Shown here: one piece after another, positions 35,772 through 46,200 of the stretch
How the letters are laid out: every line of letters starts with the position of its first letter
Position numbering within the stretch: the stretch's first letter is position 1
NCBI RefSeq assembly: GCF_025148445.1
Contig: NZ_CP102270.1
Span: 1,302,001-1,366,000 of the forward strand
DNA from: Eshraghiella crossota
GTDB taxonomy: Bacteria; Bacillota; Clostridia; Lachnospirales; Lachnospiraceae
Direction of reading: 5' to 3'
DNA length: 64,000 bases
Position numbers and translations under genes: made by a program
Notes under the pieces: model-generated
What the model was told of the DNA's origin: nothing
The model's database searches: none
Seen by the model: only the letters and a program-made list of their open reading frames with translations

Positions 35772-37505
35772 TTATTTCTCGTACCTTTCATAATCATTTA
35801 TCTCCTTTTCAAGTTCTCTGTAATTTACTTTGCCTATGGTCGTTCTTGGAAGTGCATCAATAAAACGATATTCAACCGGACGTTCCCAAGTATCAAGTTT
35901 TTCATCAGATATATTTCTTAATAACCGCTCGGTATTTTCTTTGTTATTACCTTTATCTAAAACGACAAAAGCAATAAGTTCACAAAAGACGTTCGTTATT
36001 TTCCTTCCGACAATGGAAACTTCATGAATCCCTTCAATTTCCACAAACATATCTTCTATCAATTTTGGAAATACCTTGTGATACGCATTATTTCCCCATG
36101 TTGCAATGATACGTTTAATTCTGCCTGATATTGTGACAAATCCATCCTCGTCTATATGACCGATATCTCCGGAGTGGATATATTTTTTTCCGTCATTATG
36201 CACTTTTATAATATTGTCTGTTTCTTCTTCGTTTTTGTAATACCCAAGCATCATTGTCGGTGTACTAAAACATATCTCTCCATCATGGTTGTATGGCAAT
36301 TCATTTATAGTATCAGGTTCTACGACCTTAATTATTGTTCCGGGTAATGGAATACCAACTGTTCCTACCCTGCTTACTTTAGGCAATGAGGTAGCAACTG
36401 TAGCTGCTGCTTCGGTCATTCCATATCCAACCGATATGGTCGTATCGGCATTGTGGTTTTTTAAAAATTTATTTGCTCTCTCTTCAAATGCGGGAGTAAC
36501 TGTATCGCCGCCTACAGCGAAAACTTTAATAAAATCCAGATTCATCTTTTGGATTCCGGGGTGATTCATAATACTTTCATTTTGTGGACACCCACATATG
36601 TAATAATTGGGGCAATATTTATAAAAATTAGAAGCTGCATTTTCAGGAGAAGGATCTAAAATTAATATATTTTTTATACCACGGCATAAAGGCATATGTA
36701 GGTCACATACAATTCCATATGCAACAAATGGAGGTATTGAATTCATAAGCTTTCCTCCACGTTTTAATTCAGGTAAAGCGTAATTGTATTGATATACAAG
36801 ACCATTCATACTTTGACTTGAAAGAACAACTGCTTTTGATTTCCCGGTAGTACCACCTGTATATACCATTACAACGGGAATCCGGGATTCATTGACTTCA
36901 TCAATTTCTGAAATACTTCCATATTTAAGGAACTGCTTCCAATTCATACAATTAGCAGCTTTGACTGCTTTCAACTTAATATTAACAATTGTTCTGGTAA
37001 CAACATCCGCGGATTCTGCTATTTTAAGCAATAATACATGCTGTACATCAGTCCCTTTTACTGACTCCTTATGAGTTTCCCACAAGGAGTCAATGGCAAT
37101 ATACATTTTGGATTTTGTATTAATCAGTATTTCATTTGTTTCTTTTACTGAAGCGGAGAAGTATATCATATTTGCTACTGCTCCTATATAACTTAAAGCA
37201 TAAAAAAGATATACAGTCTGAGGCATATTTAATACCTGAAGTGTTACGATATCTCCTTTGCCTATTCCCAATGCAGTCAAAGACATAGCTGTTTTTCTGA
37301 TATTCTCAAACAATTCTTTGAATTTAATTTTTCTGTTAAAGTAGATTAGTGCAACATCATCCATATAATCCTTGTTATTTTGATATAACAGATGATATGC
37401 ACTACATTCCGGTATATCAGATTCATTAAGAGCTTTATCATAGAATTTAAGCCATGGTTTATCTATTGACGGATAACCTGTCTTTTGTTTTTCTGTACTA
37501 AACAT
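35772..37505 (-). CDS. AMP-forming acyl ligase (acyl-CoA synthetase family) 2
   Basis: The 577-residue ANL enzyme has the P-loop VMVYTGGTTGKSKAVVLSS, then SVGYGMTEAAATVATSLP, HSGDIGHIDEDGFVTISGR and the C-terminal catalytic lysine in PRTTIGKVNYRELEKE. Its N-terminus TGYPSIDKPWLKFYDKAL is nearly identical in pattern to ligase 1, so both are old paralogues. AAAGGAGA precedes the ATG. It is the first gene of the acyl operon, preceded by an 8-bp palindrome (37546-37571). Substrate unknown; probably a fatty acid, from the company of acyltransferases. Confidence 0.86.
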   Translation of the reverse strand: MFSTEKQKTGYPSIDKPWLKFYDKALNESDIPECSAYHLLYQNNKDYMDDVALIYFNRKIKFKELFENIRKTAMSLTALGIGKGDIVTLQVLNMPQTVYLFYALSYIGAVANMIYFSASVKETNEILINTKSKMYIAIDSLWETHKESVKGTDVQHVLLLKIAESADVVTRTIVNIKLKAVKAANCMNWKQFLKYGSISEIDEVNESRIPVVMVYTGGTTGKSKAVVLSSQSMNGLVYQYNYALPELKRGGKLMNSIPPFVAYGIVCDLHMPLCRGIKNILILDPSPENAASNFYKYCPNYYICGCPQNESIMNHPGIQKMNLDFIKVFAVGGDTVTPAFEERANKFLKNHNADTTISVGYGMTEAAATVATSLPKVSRVGTVGIPLPGTIIKVVEPDTINELPYNHDGEICFSTPTMMLGYYKNEEETDNIIKVHNDGKKYIHSGDIGHIDEDGFVTISGRIKRIIATWGNNAYHKVFPKLIEDMFVEIEGIHEVSIVGRKITNVFCELIAFVVLDKGNNKENTERLLRNISDEKLDTWERPVEYRFIDALPRTTIGKVNYRELEKEINDYERYEK

Positions 37506-37545
37506 AATTTATTCTCCTTTTATATGCTTGCAATTTATCCATTTT

Positions 37546-37571
37546 GTTTCACAAAGCAGCCAATGTGAAAC
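37546..37571. promoter_or_regulatory. Palindrome upstream of the acyl operon, candidate operator
   Basis: GTTTCACA (37546-37553) and TGTGAAAC (37564-37571) form a perfect 8-bp inverted repeat with a 10-base centre, 41-66 bases upstream of the first ligase gene. It has the size and symmetry of a repressor site. It does not match the FapR or FabT consensus. No good -10/-35 pair was found around it. Confidence 0.45.
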
Positions 37572-37671
37572 ACACATATTTATTTAAAATTGCCATAAAT
37601 CGTATGATTTATTGGGCTTTTTTACCATATCCATTATGTTTCAAAAGTCTACTATTTACAACAACCGATTT

Positions 37672-38283
<612 letters not shown>

Positions 38284-38427
38284 TTATATACATCCCAATA
38301 TAAAGCAGGCAATGTAAACACTAAATACTACTATAAATTTTTTGCACATTTACGCAATGGCGTATATGCAAATGCGTTTACCTTAATAATCTGATGTTAT
38401 AAATATGGACAATCCGAGGTGTAATAA

Positions 38428-38619
38428 ATGACAATAAAAGATGCTGTCATACTAAGATTTAAGAAAATATGTAAAGAACGTGATATTAGATATAATGAAC
38501 TTGCAACTATGTCAGGTGTAACACCGTCTACAGTTTATAGCATGTTAAATAAAGAACGCAGGGATATTACAATTACGACAATTAAGGAACTTTGTGACGG
38601 ACTTGAAATAAGTCTATAG
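38428..38619 (+). CDS. Small XRE-type helix-turn-helix regulator
   Basis: This 63-residue protein is almost entirely one Cro/C1-type HTH: ILRFKKICKERDIRYNELAT and GVTPSTVYSMLNKERRD, ending after EISL. GAGGTG precedes the ATG. It is divergent from the dead resolvase gene and may be its former regulator or an orphan of the island. The 150-base space between has TTTACC and TATAAA elements on the plus strand as a possible promoter. Confidence 0.78.
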   Translation: MTIKDAVILRFKKICKERDIRYNELATMSGVTPSTVYSMLNKERRDITITTIKELCDGLEISL

Positions 38620-38678
38620 AATTTTTTTCGACGCAATATTTGATGAATTAGATTAGGAAATACAATGATTACAAAACC

Positions 38679-39158
38679 CTACTTATGATACGGCTCCCCA
38701 TTAATAATCCTATAGCACCTGTATATCTGCTCGCAAAGAATTACCCGCATAAGCTGGTGGGGAAATGTCATATCAGAAAAGCTGAGCTTGTAATCGCTTC
38801 TTTTTAAGATATTATTATCAAGTCCCAGCGAACCGCCTATAATATATGCGATTGAGCTTACGCCGTTCACACCAAGTTTTTCGATTTTATCAGCAAAAGC
38901 AACGGAGTCAAGCTTAGTGCCGTTAATGGCTAAGGAGATAACATAGTCATCTTCTTTAATTGCATTGTTAATTCGTTCACCCTCTTTTGCCTTAATCTGC
39001 GCCTCCACAACTTCGCTACAGCCATCAGGGGTCTTTTCGTCAGCAACCTCGATTATTTCAAGTTTACAGTATCTTGAAAGCCTTTTGGCATATTCATCTA
39101 TTGCCATTGTATAAAATTTTTCTTTTATTTTTCCTACGCATATTATTTTGATTTTCAT
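38679..39158 (-). CDS. rlmH: 23S rRNA (pseudouridine1915-N3)-methyltransferase RlmH
   Basis: RlmH methylates pseudouridine 1915 of 23S rRNA. The start at 39158 (MKIKIICVGKIKEKFYTMAI) gives 159 residues, the usual length; the frame is open further upstream, but that part would run through a terminator and gltA. Family motifs are AIDEYAKRLSRYCKLEI, IAYIIGGSLGLDNNIL (SAM site) and LSFSDMTFPHQLMRVILCEQ followed by IYRCYRIINGEPYHK. No clear ribosome binding site precedes it. It marks the core-genome edge next to the accessory region. Confidence 0.94.
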   Translation of the reverse strand: MKIKIICVGKIKEKFYTMAIDEYAKRLSRYCKLEIIEVADEKTPDGCSEVVEAQIKAKEGERINNAIKEDDYVISLAINGTKLDSVAFADKIEKLGVNGVSSIAYIIGGSLGLDNNILKRSDYKLSFSDMTFPHQLMRVILCEQIYRCYRIINGEPYHK

Positions 39159-39174
39159 AATGTGATAATAACAC

Positions 39175-39206
39175 AAGAAGTCCCCCATAACAATGGGAGA
39201 CTTCTT
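39175..39206 (-). terminator. Hairpin between gltA and rlmH
   Basis: AAGAAGTCCCCCAT (39175-39188) pairs with ATGGGAGACTTCTT (39193-39206) over 14 positions with one mismatch and a 4-base loop. On the minus strand it follows the gltA stop by 13 bases; the tail TTGTGTTATTATC is only moderately U-rich. It probably ends the oxidoreductase operon in part. Confidence 0.7.
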
Positions 39207-39219
39207 AAATAATTTATTT

Positions 39220-40605
39220 TTATTTTGCATTGAGATATTCGTCAATACCTTTGGCAGCAGCTTTACCTGCACCCATGGCAAGAATAACTGTTGCGGCACC
39301 TGTAACAGCATCACCACCGGCAAATACACCGATTTTAGAGGTCTGTCCGTTATTTTCATCAGCAATGATACATTTTCTCTTGTTAATATCAAGACCTTTG
39401 GTTGTTGAAGAAATAAGCGGATTAGGGCTTGTACCAAGTGACATGATTACTGTATCAAGTTCCATTTCAAATTCTGAACCAGGTACTTCTACAGGGCTTC
39501 TTCTTCCGGAAGCGTCAGCCTCACCAAGTTCCATTCTGATACATTTCATTCCCTTAACCCATCCCTTCTCATCTACAAGAATTTCTGTTGGGTTAGTTAA
39601 TAAATCGAAGATGATTCCTTCTTCTTTTGCATGATGTACTTCTTCTGCTCTTGCAGGAAGCTCATCCTCGCCTCTTCTGTATACGATATGGACTTCTGCA
39701 CCTAATCTTAACGCTGTTCTTGCAGCATCCATGGCAACGTTACCGCCACCGACTACAGCTACCTTGGTACCTGCTACGATAGGTGTATCATATTCGTCCT
39801 TGAAAGCCTTCATTAAGTTGCTTCTTGTAAGGTATTCATTAGCTGAGAATACGCCGTTGGCATTTTCTCCCGGTATACCCATAAATCTTGGAAGTCCGGC
39901 ACCTGAACCGATAAATACAGCTTCGTATCCATCTTCCATTAACTCATCTATTCTGACTGACTTACCTACAATTACGTTAGTCTCAATCTTAACACCAAGT
40001 TTTTTAACGTTTTCAACTTCAGCCTGAACAACTGTTTCCTTAGGAAGACGGAATTCAGGAATACCATATACAAGTACACCGCCTGCTTTATGTAATGCTT
40101 CAAAAATTGTTACGTCATATCCCATCTTGGCAAGATCGCCGGCACATGTAAGTCCTGAAGGACCTGAACCAATAACTGCAACCTTTTTGCCTTTCTTTTC
40201 TTTAGGTGCTTCTGGGGAAATTCCATTCTCTCTTGCCCAGTCAGCTACGAATCTTTCAAGCTTACCGATTGCAATTGCTTCACCTTTGATTCCACGGATA
40301 CACTTGCCTTCACACTGTGTCTCCTGTGGGCATACACGTCCGCATACAGCAGGAAGTGCTGATGATTCGCTGATAATTCTATATGCTTCAGCAAAATTAC
40401 CTTCCTTAACTTCGTGAATGAATGCAGGAATGTTAATTGATACAGGGCATCCCTTGACACACATTGCATTCTTACAATTTAAACATCTTGAAGCTTCAGC
40501 CATTGCTTCTTCTTCATTATATCCAAGACAAACTTCTTCAAAGTTCTTTGCTCTTACTTCCGGGTTCTGTTCTCTTACGGGAACTTTCTTCATAACGTCT
40601 ACCAT
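39220..40605 (-). CDS. gltA: NADPH-dependent glutamate synthase small-subunit-like oxidoreductase (NfnB type)
   Basis: The 461-residue flavoprotein has an N-terminal double [4Fe-4S] region (CLNCKNAMCVKGCP and CGRVCPQETQCEGKC) and two dinucleotide folds (VAVIGSGPSGLTCAGDLAK at about 145; VAVVGGGNVAMDAARTA at about 285). It is followed by the flavin motif GVFAGGDAVTGAATVI. It pairs with the gene at 40608, as in NfnAB, the bifurcating enzyme that reduces NADP with NADH and ferredoxin. A true glutamate synthase large subunit is not in the window. GGAGG precedes the ATG. Confidence 0.88.
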   Translation of the reverse strand: MVDVMKKVPVREQNPEVRAKNFEEVCLGYNEEEAMAEASRCLNCKNAMCVKGCPVSINIPAFIHEVKEGNFAEAYRIISESSALPAVCGRVCPQETQCEGKCIRGIKGEAIAIGKLERFVADWARENGISPEAPKEKKGKKVAVIGSGPSGLTCAGDLAKMGYDVTIFEALHKAGGVLVYGIPEFRLPKETVVQAEVENVKKLGVKIETNVIVGKSVRIDELMEDGYEAVFIGSGAGLPRFMGIPGENANGVFSANEYLTRSNLMKAFKDEYDTPIVAGTKVAVVGGGNVAMDAARTALRLGAEVHIVYRRGEDELPARAEEVHHAKEEGIIFDLLTNPTEILVDEKGWVKGMKCIRMELGEADASGRRSPVEVPGSEFEMELDTVIMSLGTSPNPLISSTTKGLDINKRKCIIADENNGQTSKIGVFAGGDAVTGAATVILAMGAGKAAAKGIDEYLNAK

Positions 40606-40607
40606 TC

Positions 40608-41495
40608 TTAATTACCTCCACAGCCGCAGCCGCCATTTTTGTGTGTGTTGCCTTCTGTAAGACGTAACATAGCTCTGCCTTCTTCTGTCTTATACATAAG
40701 CTGTCTCTTCATTGACTGGTCAAAATCAACAAGATGTCCGTCAAATTCCGGACCGTCTACACAGGCAAACTTAATTTCTGAACCTACCTGTACACGGCAT
40801 GCACCACACATACCTGTTCCATCAACCATTATTGGGTTAAGGCTGACAACTGTAGGAATCTCAAGCTCTTTTGTAAGGAGACATACGAATTTCATCATAA
40901 TCATTGGTCCGATTGCCACGCAATGATCATACTTAATGCCTTTTTCGTTAACAAGATATTTAATTGTATCTGTTACCATTCCGCTTCTTCCGTAGCTTCC
41001 GTCATCGGTTGTTACATAAAGATTGCCTGCAACAGCTTCCATTTCTTTTTCAAGGATTAATAAATCCTTAGTCTTGGAACCTACAATAACGTCTGCATCT
41101 ATACCGTGTGCATGGAGCCATTTAACCTGTGGATATACAGGTGCTGTTCCTACACCGCCGGCAACAAAAAGAATTTTCTTTTTCTTTAATTCTTCTATAT
41201 CTTCATCAATTAAATCAGAAGCACATCCGAGAGGTCCTACGAAATCTTCCAGAGAATCTCCTGTATGCAATTCTGCCATCTTAGTTGTGGAAGCACCTAC
41301 TGTCTGGAATACGATAGTAACTGTTCCTGCTTCTCTATCATAATCACAAATTGTGAGAGGAATTCTTTCACCTTTTTCATCTAGCTTTGCTATAATAAAC
41401 TGACCAGGCTCACATGATTTGGCAACACGTGGAGCTTCAACATCCATAAGATATATCTTATCAGCCAGTTTTTCAGCTTTGAGTATTTTGTACAT
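40608..41495 (-). CDS. Sulfide/dihydroorotate dehydrogenase-like FAD/NAD-binding subunit (NfnA type)
   Basis: From ATG 41495 (GGAGG upstream) the protein has 295 residues: a ferredoxin-reductase-like FAD domain, an NAD domain with KKILFVAGGVGTAPVYPQVK, and a [2Fe-2S] site with cysteines in GTGMCGACRVQVGSEIKFAC. It ends with GGCGCGGN, a Cys-rich tail seen in clostridial copies. It is two bases before gltA. Together they fit the NfnAB enzyme or a related NADH-linked ferredoxin:NADP reductase; which one cannot be decided by eye. Confidence 0.86.
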   Translation of the reverse strand: MYKILKAEKLADKIYLMDVEAPRVAKSCEPGQFIIAKLDEKGERIPLTICDYDREAGTVTIVFQTVGASTTKMAELHTGDSLEDFVGPLGCASDLIDEDIEELKKKKILFVAGGVGTAPVYPQVKWLHAHGIDADVIVGSKTKDLLILEKEMEAVAGNLYVTTDDGSYGRSGMVTDTIKYLVNEKGIKYDHCVAIGPMIMMKFVCLLTKELEIPTVVSLNPIMVDGTGMCGACRVQVGSEIKFACVDGPEFDGHLVDFDQSMKRQLMYKTEEGRAMLRLTEGNTHKNGGCGCGGN

Positions 41496-41525
41496 AGTAC
41501 ACCTCCAAAAAATAATCTCCATAAC

Positions 41526-41554
41526 ATTGTATACATTCATAAGGTTTATTTCAA
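41526..41554 (-). promoter_or_regulatory. Sigma-A-type promoter of the NfnAB-like operon
   Basis: TTGAAA (41554-41549) and TACAAT (41531-41526) on the minus strand are spaced by 17 bases, about 30 bases before the ATG at 41495. Confidence 0.7.
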
Positions 41555-41606
41555 TAATTTTTTTCAAAAATAAATAAAAAAACGTAAAAACATTATTTTT
41601 CGCGGT

Positions 41607-41638
41607 AAAAAATAAAGGCCGTCATTAATATGACGACC
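41607..41638 (-). terminator. Intrinsic terminator of the TPR envelope-protein gene
   Basis: On the minus strand GGTCGTCAT and ATGACGGCC (one G-U pair) form a 9-bp stem around a 4-base loop (41638-41617). The tail TTTATTTTTT follows at 41616-41607. It lies 23 bases after the stop codon at 41661. Confidence 0.85.
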
Positions 41639-41660
41639 CTTAAGTTATCTTTTTTGGTAT

Positions 41661-43148
41661 TTATTGTTTGTATTTGTAAGTTAATTCACTTAACTCAAAT
41701 TTACCTTCTTTTTCAGCTATTTTGTAAATATCACCTGACGCTGAATCACATCCATAAAAATAATCCTGTTTTTCATCATCAATACTTACAGAAAATAGCC
41801 AGATACTCTTACCGTTTATTGACTTTTTGGAATTATATGTCATTTCAAAAAGCCCATCTTCTTCTGTCTTATGGTTATCATTAATTACTTTGTTCTTAAT
41901 TAGTGTAGACCATATCAGCTGTTCAGCCGCACTTGAATCAAATTTATCAACTTTCTTCAAAGTGTATGTGTTAGTAACAACATTACTTGATAGACCGTTT
42001 TCATCAATAATAATAACAGAGAAGAAAAAGCTTCCCTCAGGCATAACAACAGGTTCAGTATACTCTGTACTGTCTGCTGTAGGTGTAACGGCTCCATCAT
42101 GGGATATTTCATAATATGCCTTAGCACCGGTAGGAATATTTCCAACAACTATACGCTGCTCGGATGATGTTGAATAAGAACCACTTGCAGGAGTTATCTT
42201 AGGTCCGTCAGGTGCCTTAAATGTAATTGTATATTTTGTAGTAAAAATATCGGACTTAAATCCGTATTCATTAGTCATATAATACTTAAATTCATAAGTT
42301 CCTTCTTTATCAAGGGTAATATCCTGAGTATAAAGACTTCCATTTTTAACAGGGTCACTGCCATCCATTGTATAGTAAATCTTACATCCGTTAACCTGCA
42401 AAAAACCTACTGTCTGACTCTTTGAATAATCACCTTCGGCAGGTGTGATAACAGGATCCTGACATGCATAATTCTTAAAAAGGCTTAATACATCTTTAGT
42501 TACATTCTCATCGGCACTTACTGTATCGTAAAGTTCTGACATAGATTTGTAATTCTTGTTATCTCCGTACAATTGAATAAGATAATATATAACATTGGTA
42601 TTAACACTGTCATAAGTAAGTGCTTCATTAAGGATTGTAATTTCTTCATCTGTCTTGCCTAATTTATCATAACAATCCCTGAGATTAAGCATATCTTTTA
42701 CAAGAATTTCCGATGATTTAACAGATTTACCGTCTACCGTAACATTTTCATTCTTCAAAAGAGTATCTTTATATTTCAAAGCTTTATTAAAATATTCTAC
42801 TGCTTTGTCATAATCTTTATCGGTATCTTTCGCCTCGTATGCGAGGTTCTGGTAATATCCGTAATTGTTCTTACTCTTATTAACAGCGGATTTGAGTAAA
42901 AATACAATTGCTGTCACAATTAATATAACGGAAACTGCTACTGCTCCTATGATTATAAACAACTTGCGCTTGTTATTGTTATTATCGTCATCTTCATAAT
43001 CATCGTCATCTTCATCCGCAGGTTCAGTCTTATTGGCTTTACTGTCAAGCTTATCCCTGTACATATCTTCTGCTTCTGATGTTTCTTCGTCTATAATCTG
43101 TGCAATTGAATTGGCTAATTCATCTTCCATATTAAAATCGTCATTCAT
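41661..43148 (-). CDS. Membrane-anchored protein with TPR and chitobiase-like domains
   Basis: The 495-residue protein has an acidic cytoplasmic N-terminus (about 1-60), one membrane helix (about 63-87) and an outer part. TPR-like repeats cover about 95-210 (YDKAVEYFNKALKYKD, EITILNEALTYDSVN). Two chitobiase/HEX C-terminal-like domains follow (about 240-400): PVITPAEGDYSKSQTVGF with IYYTMDGSDPVKNGSLYT, and PKITPASGSYSTSSEQRI. It ends in a small folded domain. GAGGAG precedes the ATG. It has its own promoter and terminator and lies next to the Ig-repeat protein, so it probably acts at the cell envelope. Function unknown. Confidence 0.75.
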   Translation of the reverse strand: MNDDFNMEDELANSIAQIIDEETSEAEDMYRDKLDSKANKTEPADEDDDDYEDDDNNNNKRKLFIIIGAVAVSVILIVTAIVFLLKSAVNKSKNNYGYYQNLAYEAKDTDKDYDKAVEYFNKALKYKDTLLKNENVTVDGKSVKSSEILVKDMLNLRDCYDKLGKTDEEITILNEALTYDSVNTNVIYYLIQLYGDNKNYKSMSELYDTVSADENVTKDVLSLFKNYACQDPVITPAEGDYSKSQTVGFLQVNGCKIYYTMDGSDPVKNGSLYTQDITLDKEGTYEFKYYMTNEYGFKSDIFTTKYTITFKAPDGPKITPASGSYSTSSEQRIVVGNIPTGAKAYYEISHDGAVTPTADSTEYTEPVVMPEGSFFFSVIIIDENGLSSNVVTNTYTLKKVDKFDSSAAEQLIWSTLIKNKVINDNHKTEEDGLFEMTYNSKKSINGKSIWLFSVSIDDEKQDYFYGCDSASGDIYKIAEKEGKFELSELTYKYKQ

Positions 43149-43181
43149 AATAATCTCCTCTTGCTAATTAACATTAGCCTA

Positions 43182-43210
43182 AATATAGCATAGCACTTAT
43201 GTAAAATCAA
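43182..43210 (-). promoter_or_regulatory. Sigma-A-type promoter of the TPR envelope-protein gene
   Basis: TTGATT (43210-43205) and TATATT (43187-43182) on the minus strand are 17 bases apart, 34 bases before the ATG at 43148. It separates this gene from the Ig-repeat gene upstream. Confidence 0.7.
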
Positions 43211-43241
43211 CAAGGTAAATATTTAAGTTTTTGTTAAGGAA

Positions 43242-46200
43242 TTATTTTCTGCGGTTTATAAATTTGCCGGGATCTACAGCATATATCTTAACGAAACAAG
43301 ATACAGTCTTGCCGTCAATTGTTGCCGTAATTGTACATTCTCCAGGCATACGTCCTGTTACCACACCATTTTGTGTAACTGATGCAATCCTTGGGTTAGA
43401 TGTTCTCCATGACACCTTTCTAGGAGCTCCATCTACATACAGGTTAAATGTATCATACTGTTCCATCTTAAGATCTGTATGGCTCATAGCAATAGAATAT
43501 ATCGTACAATGATCCTCAACAGTTCCTGAAGAACTGTATGCAACAACATCACACGAACCGGCACCTACTGTTACAATATTGCCGTTTGCATCAACCTGTA
43601 CAACGGATGTATCTGTTGACAGCCAGTTGACTCCTTCATTGGAATTAAGCGGGTATAATCTTGCAGTAAGTTTCCTTGTCTTACCTTTGAGCATAATAAT
43701 TTCCGATGAATTAATTGAAATAGATGATGCATTTATAATAGGTTTGACAATTACCGTACAATGTGCAACAACCTCGTTAGTATCGGTTGAGGTGGCATTT
43801 ACAATTGTTCTTCCGGGTGCTACACCAACAACATCACCATCCGAATATACTTTTGCTATTGTTGGGTCATCCGATGTCCACTCAATTCCCTTAATAGACG
43901 CATTCTCAGGATGGATTGTTGCTACTATATTATGTGTATCACCGACATATATGGTGATTTTACCTTCACTTAATGTAATAGAAGTTACAGGATTGATAAC
44001 CCTTATTGCAACTGAAGCACTTACCCCGCTTCCGTCAGCTGCAAGTGCTGTAATAACTACAGTTCCCGGAGTAATGCCTGTTACTTTACCGCTTTGGTCT
44101 ACAGTTGCAATACCTGAATTGCTTGTTGACCAAATTACCTTTCTGTTAGATGCACTTTCTGTCTGTACATCTGCACTGAGCTGCAATGTATCACCGATAT
44201 TCATAATCTCTTTTGCATTGTGTATCTCAATGGAAGATACATATTCTTTTACCTGTATTGTACAGGTTGCTTTAAGTGAACTTTCAACGGTTGTTACAAT
44301 AATCTCACAGCTTCCGCCCTTTAGACCTGTAACAACACCATTTTCATCAACTGATGCAATTTCAGGATCACTTGATACATAAGTCACTCTCTTATCCGGT
44401 GCTTCAACAGGAAGAACTGTAGGTACAATAACGAATCTTGTTCCTTTTACAATTTCTTCATGGTAAGAATTTAACGTAAGCCCTGTAACCGGCTCTGTAA
44501 TTTCAACAACACAATATGCAACAACACCGGTGTCCTCACTTACGCAAGAGATTGTAACAGTTCCTACGGCTAGCGTTGTTACCTTTCCGTCAGGATCAAC
44601 TGTGGCAAGTGATTTATCGGAAGTATTCCATGTAATCTTCTTATTATCGGAAGTTTCAGGAAGTACAGTTGCATTCAGCCAGAATATTGTACCTTTCTTT
44701 ACGGTCATTTCGGTCTGTGAAAGAACAATTTCTTTTACCGGCTGTAAAACGGTAATATTGGTCATATCAATATAACCGCCGTCTTCGGTCTGTATAATTA
44801 CGGTTGCGCTGCCGCTTGAAACAGCTGTAACCATCCCTGTATTATCAACTTTAACAACATTTTCATTAGATGAAGAAAAAGTAACATTTTTATTAGATGC
44901 ATTGTCAGGTGTAATCACATAAGTAAGTCTGTTTTCATCACCAACATTCATTGTAATCGACTTAAAATCCATACTTACACCCTCTACCTGCTGGGTAATT
45001 ATGAAATTACAATAAGCAACCTTGCTTGTGTCGGCTGCGGATGTCGCACTTACATAAGTCTCACCCGGACCTACAAATGTTACAAGTCCGTTCTGGTCAA
45101 CGGTAACAACCGCAGGATTAAGAGAGGACCATATAACAGTATTATCAACACCATCCGTCTCAGGGGTTATAGTTGCTTTTAACTGATACTTTTCCAAAGA
45201 CATCTGTGCCGTAACACTTTCTTTGTCAAGATAGATTCCTGTAACACCTTCTGTTACATAGAAATCAGCAGTTGCAATAAACAAACCGTCATCGGATACG
45301 ACTGTTACGGTTGCCTTACCGCCTGATACTGCCTTGATTTCAGCTAACTGCTGCTGTCCTTCTGTTGTAGCAGGAGTTACTGAAATGATTCCGTTGTCCG
45401 ATGATACCCAGCTGAGTTTGGTATTATCAGGAACTGTTGACTCACCAAGGTTTAAAAATGCGGTGATATATATACTATTGCCTTTTTCAATAGAAATTTC
45501 TTTGGTAATCTGGGCACCATTATACAAAAGTGCCAGACTGTTTACAGGATTAAGTACATTGACACGGCAGGAATATGTCTTGACGACACCGTTAATTTCC
45601 TGGGATGCAATTAATGTTGTATATCCTGTGTTGCCCTGTGACAATGCGGTAACTGTTACTGTAAGTCCGTCATCTTCAACATTGAAAGATGCAACAGCAG
45701 GATCTGCGATTGACCAATGTACAGGGGTTGTTGTATTGGTAACTGTAGCTGTTACTTTCTGGGAATCACCAATGTTAAGGGAAATCTCTGATGTGGAAAG
45801 AGAGATACCATCAATGACGCTTACGGTAACCGTTCTTGTATCGCCACGCCATGTAACGGAAATATCGGCTGTTCCTGTTCCTACGGCATTGAACATACCT
45901 GTTGTCTGGTCATAATATATTATATTATTATTGCTTGAAGCATAATTAACCTCAGATGGTTTGGCAGATGTTGTAAAAGATAACTTATCACCCACAAGAA
46001 CTGTTGTGTTTGGTGAATTTACAACATAAGGTACCTTTACCGTAATAGAATCACCTGCATTACCTGAATAATCACCCTCTTTACAGCTTGCATATGCTGT
46101 TGTTGTACCGGCATATATACCCTGTACAATACCATTGCTTACTGTTGCAACTTCCGGATCGTCTGTCCACCAGTATACATCAGAAGCTGAATTGCTGTTT

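Noticed and set aside
38679-39437. Long open frame extending rlmH upstream through the terminator into gltA
   Set aside because: The part above 39158 is antisense-frame sequence of gltA and does not resemble RlmH; the family N-terminus MKIKIICVGK marks the start.
43579-44382. Long plus-strand frame of 267 codons opposite the Ig-repeat gene
   Set aside because: It mirrors the repeats of the minus-strand gene, has no ribosome binding site and no family features.
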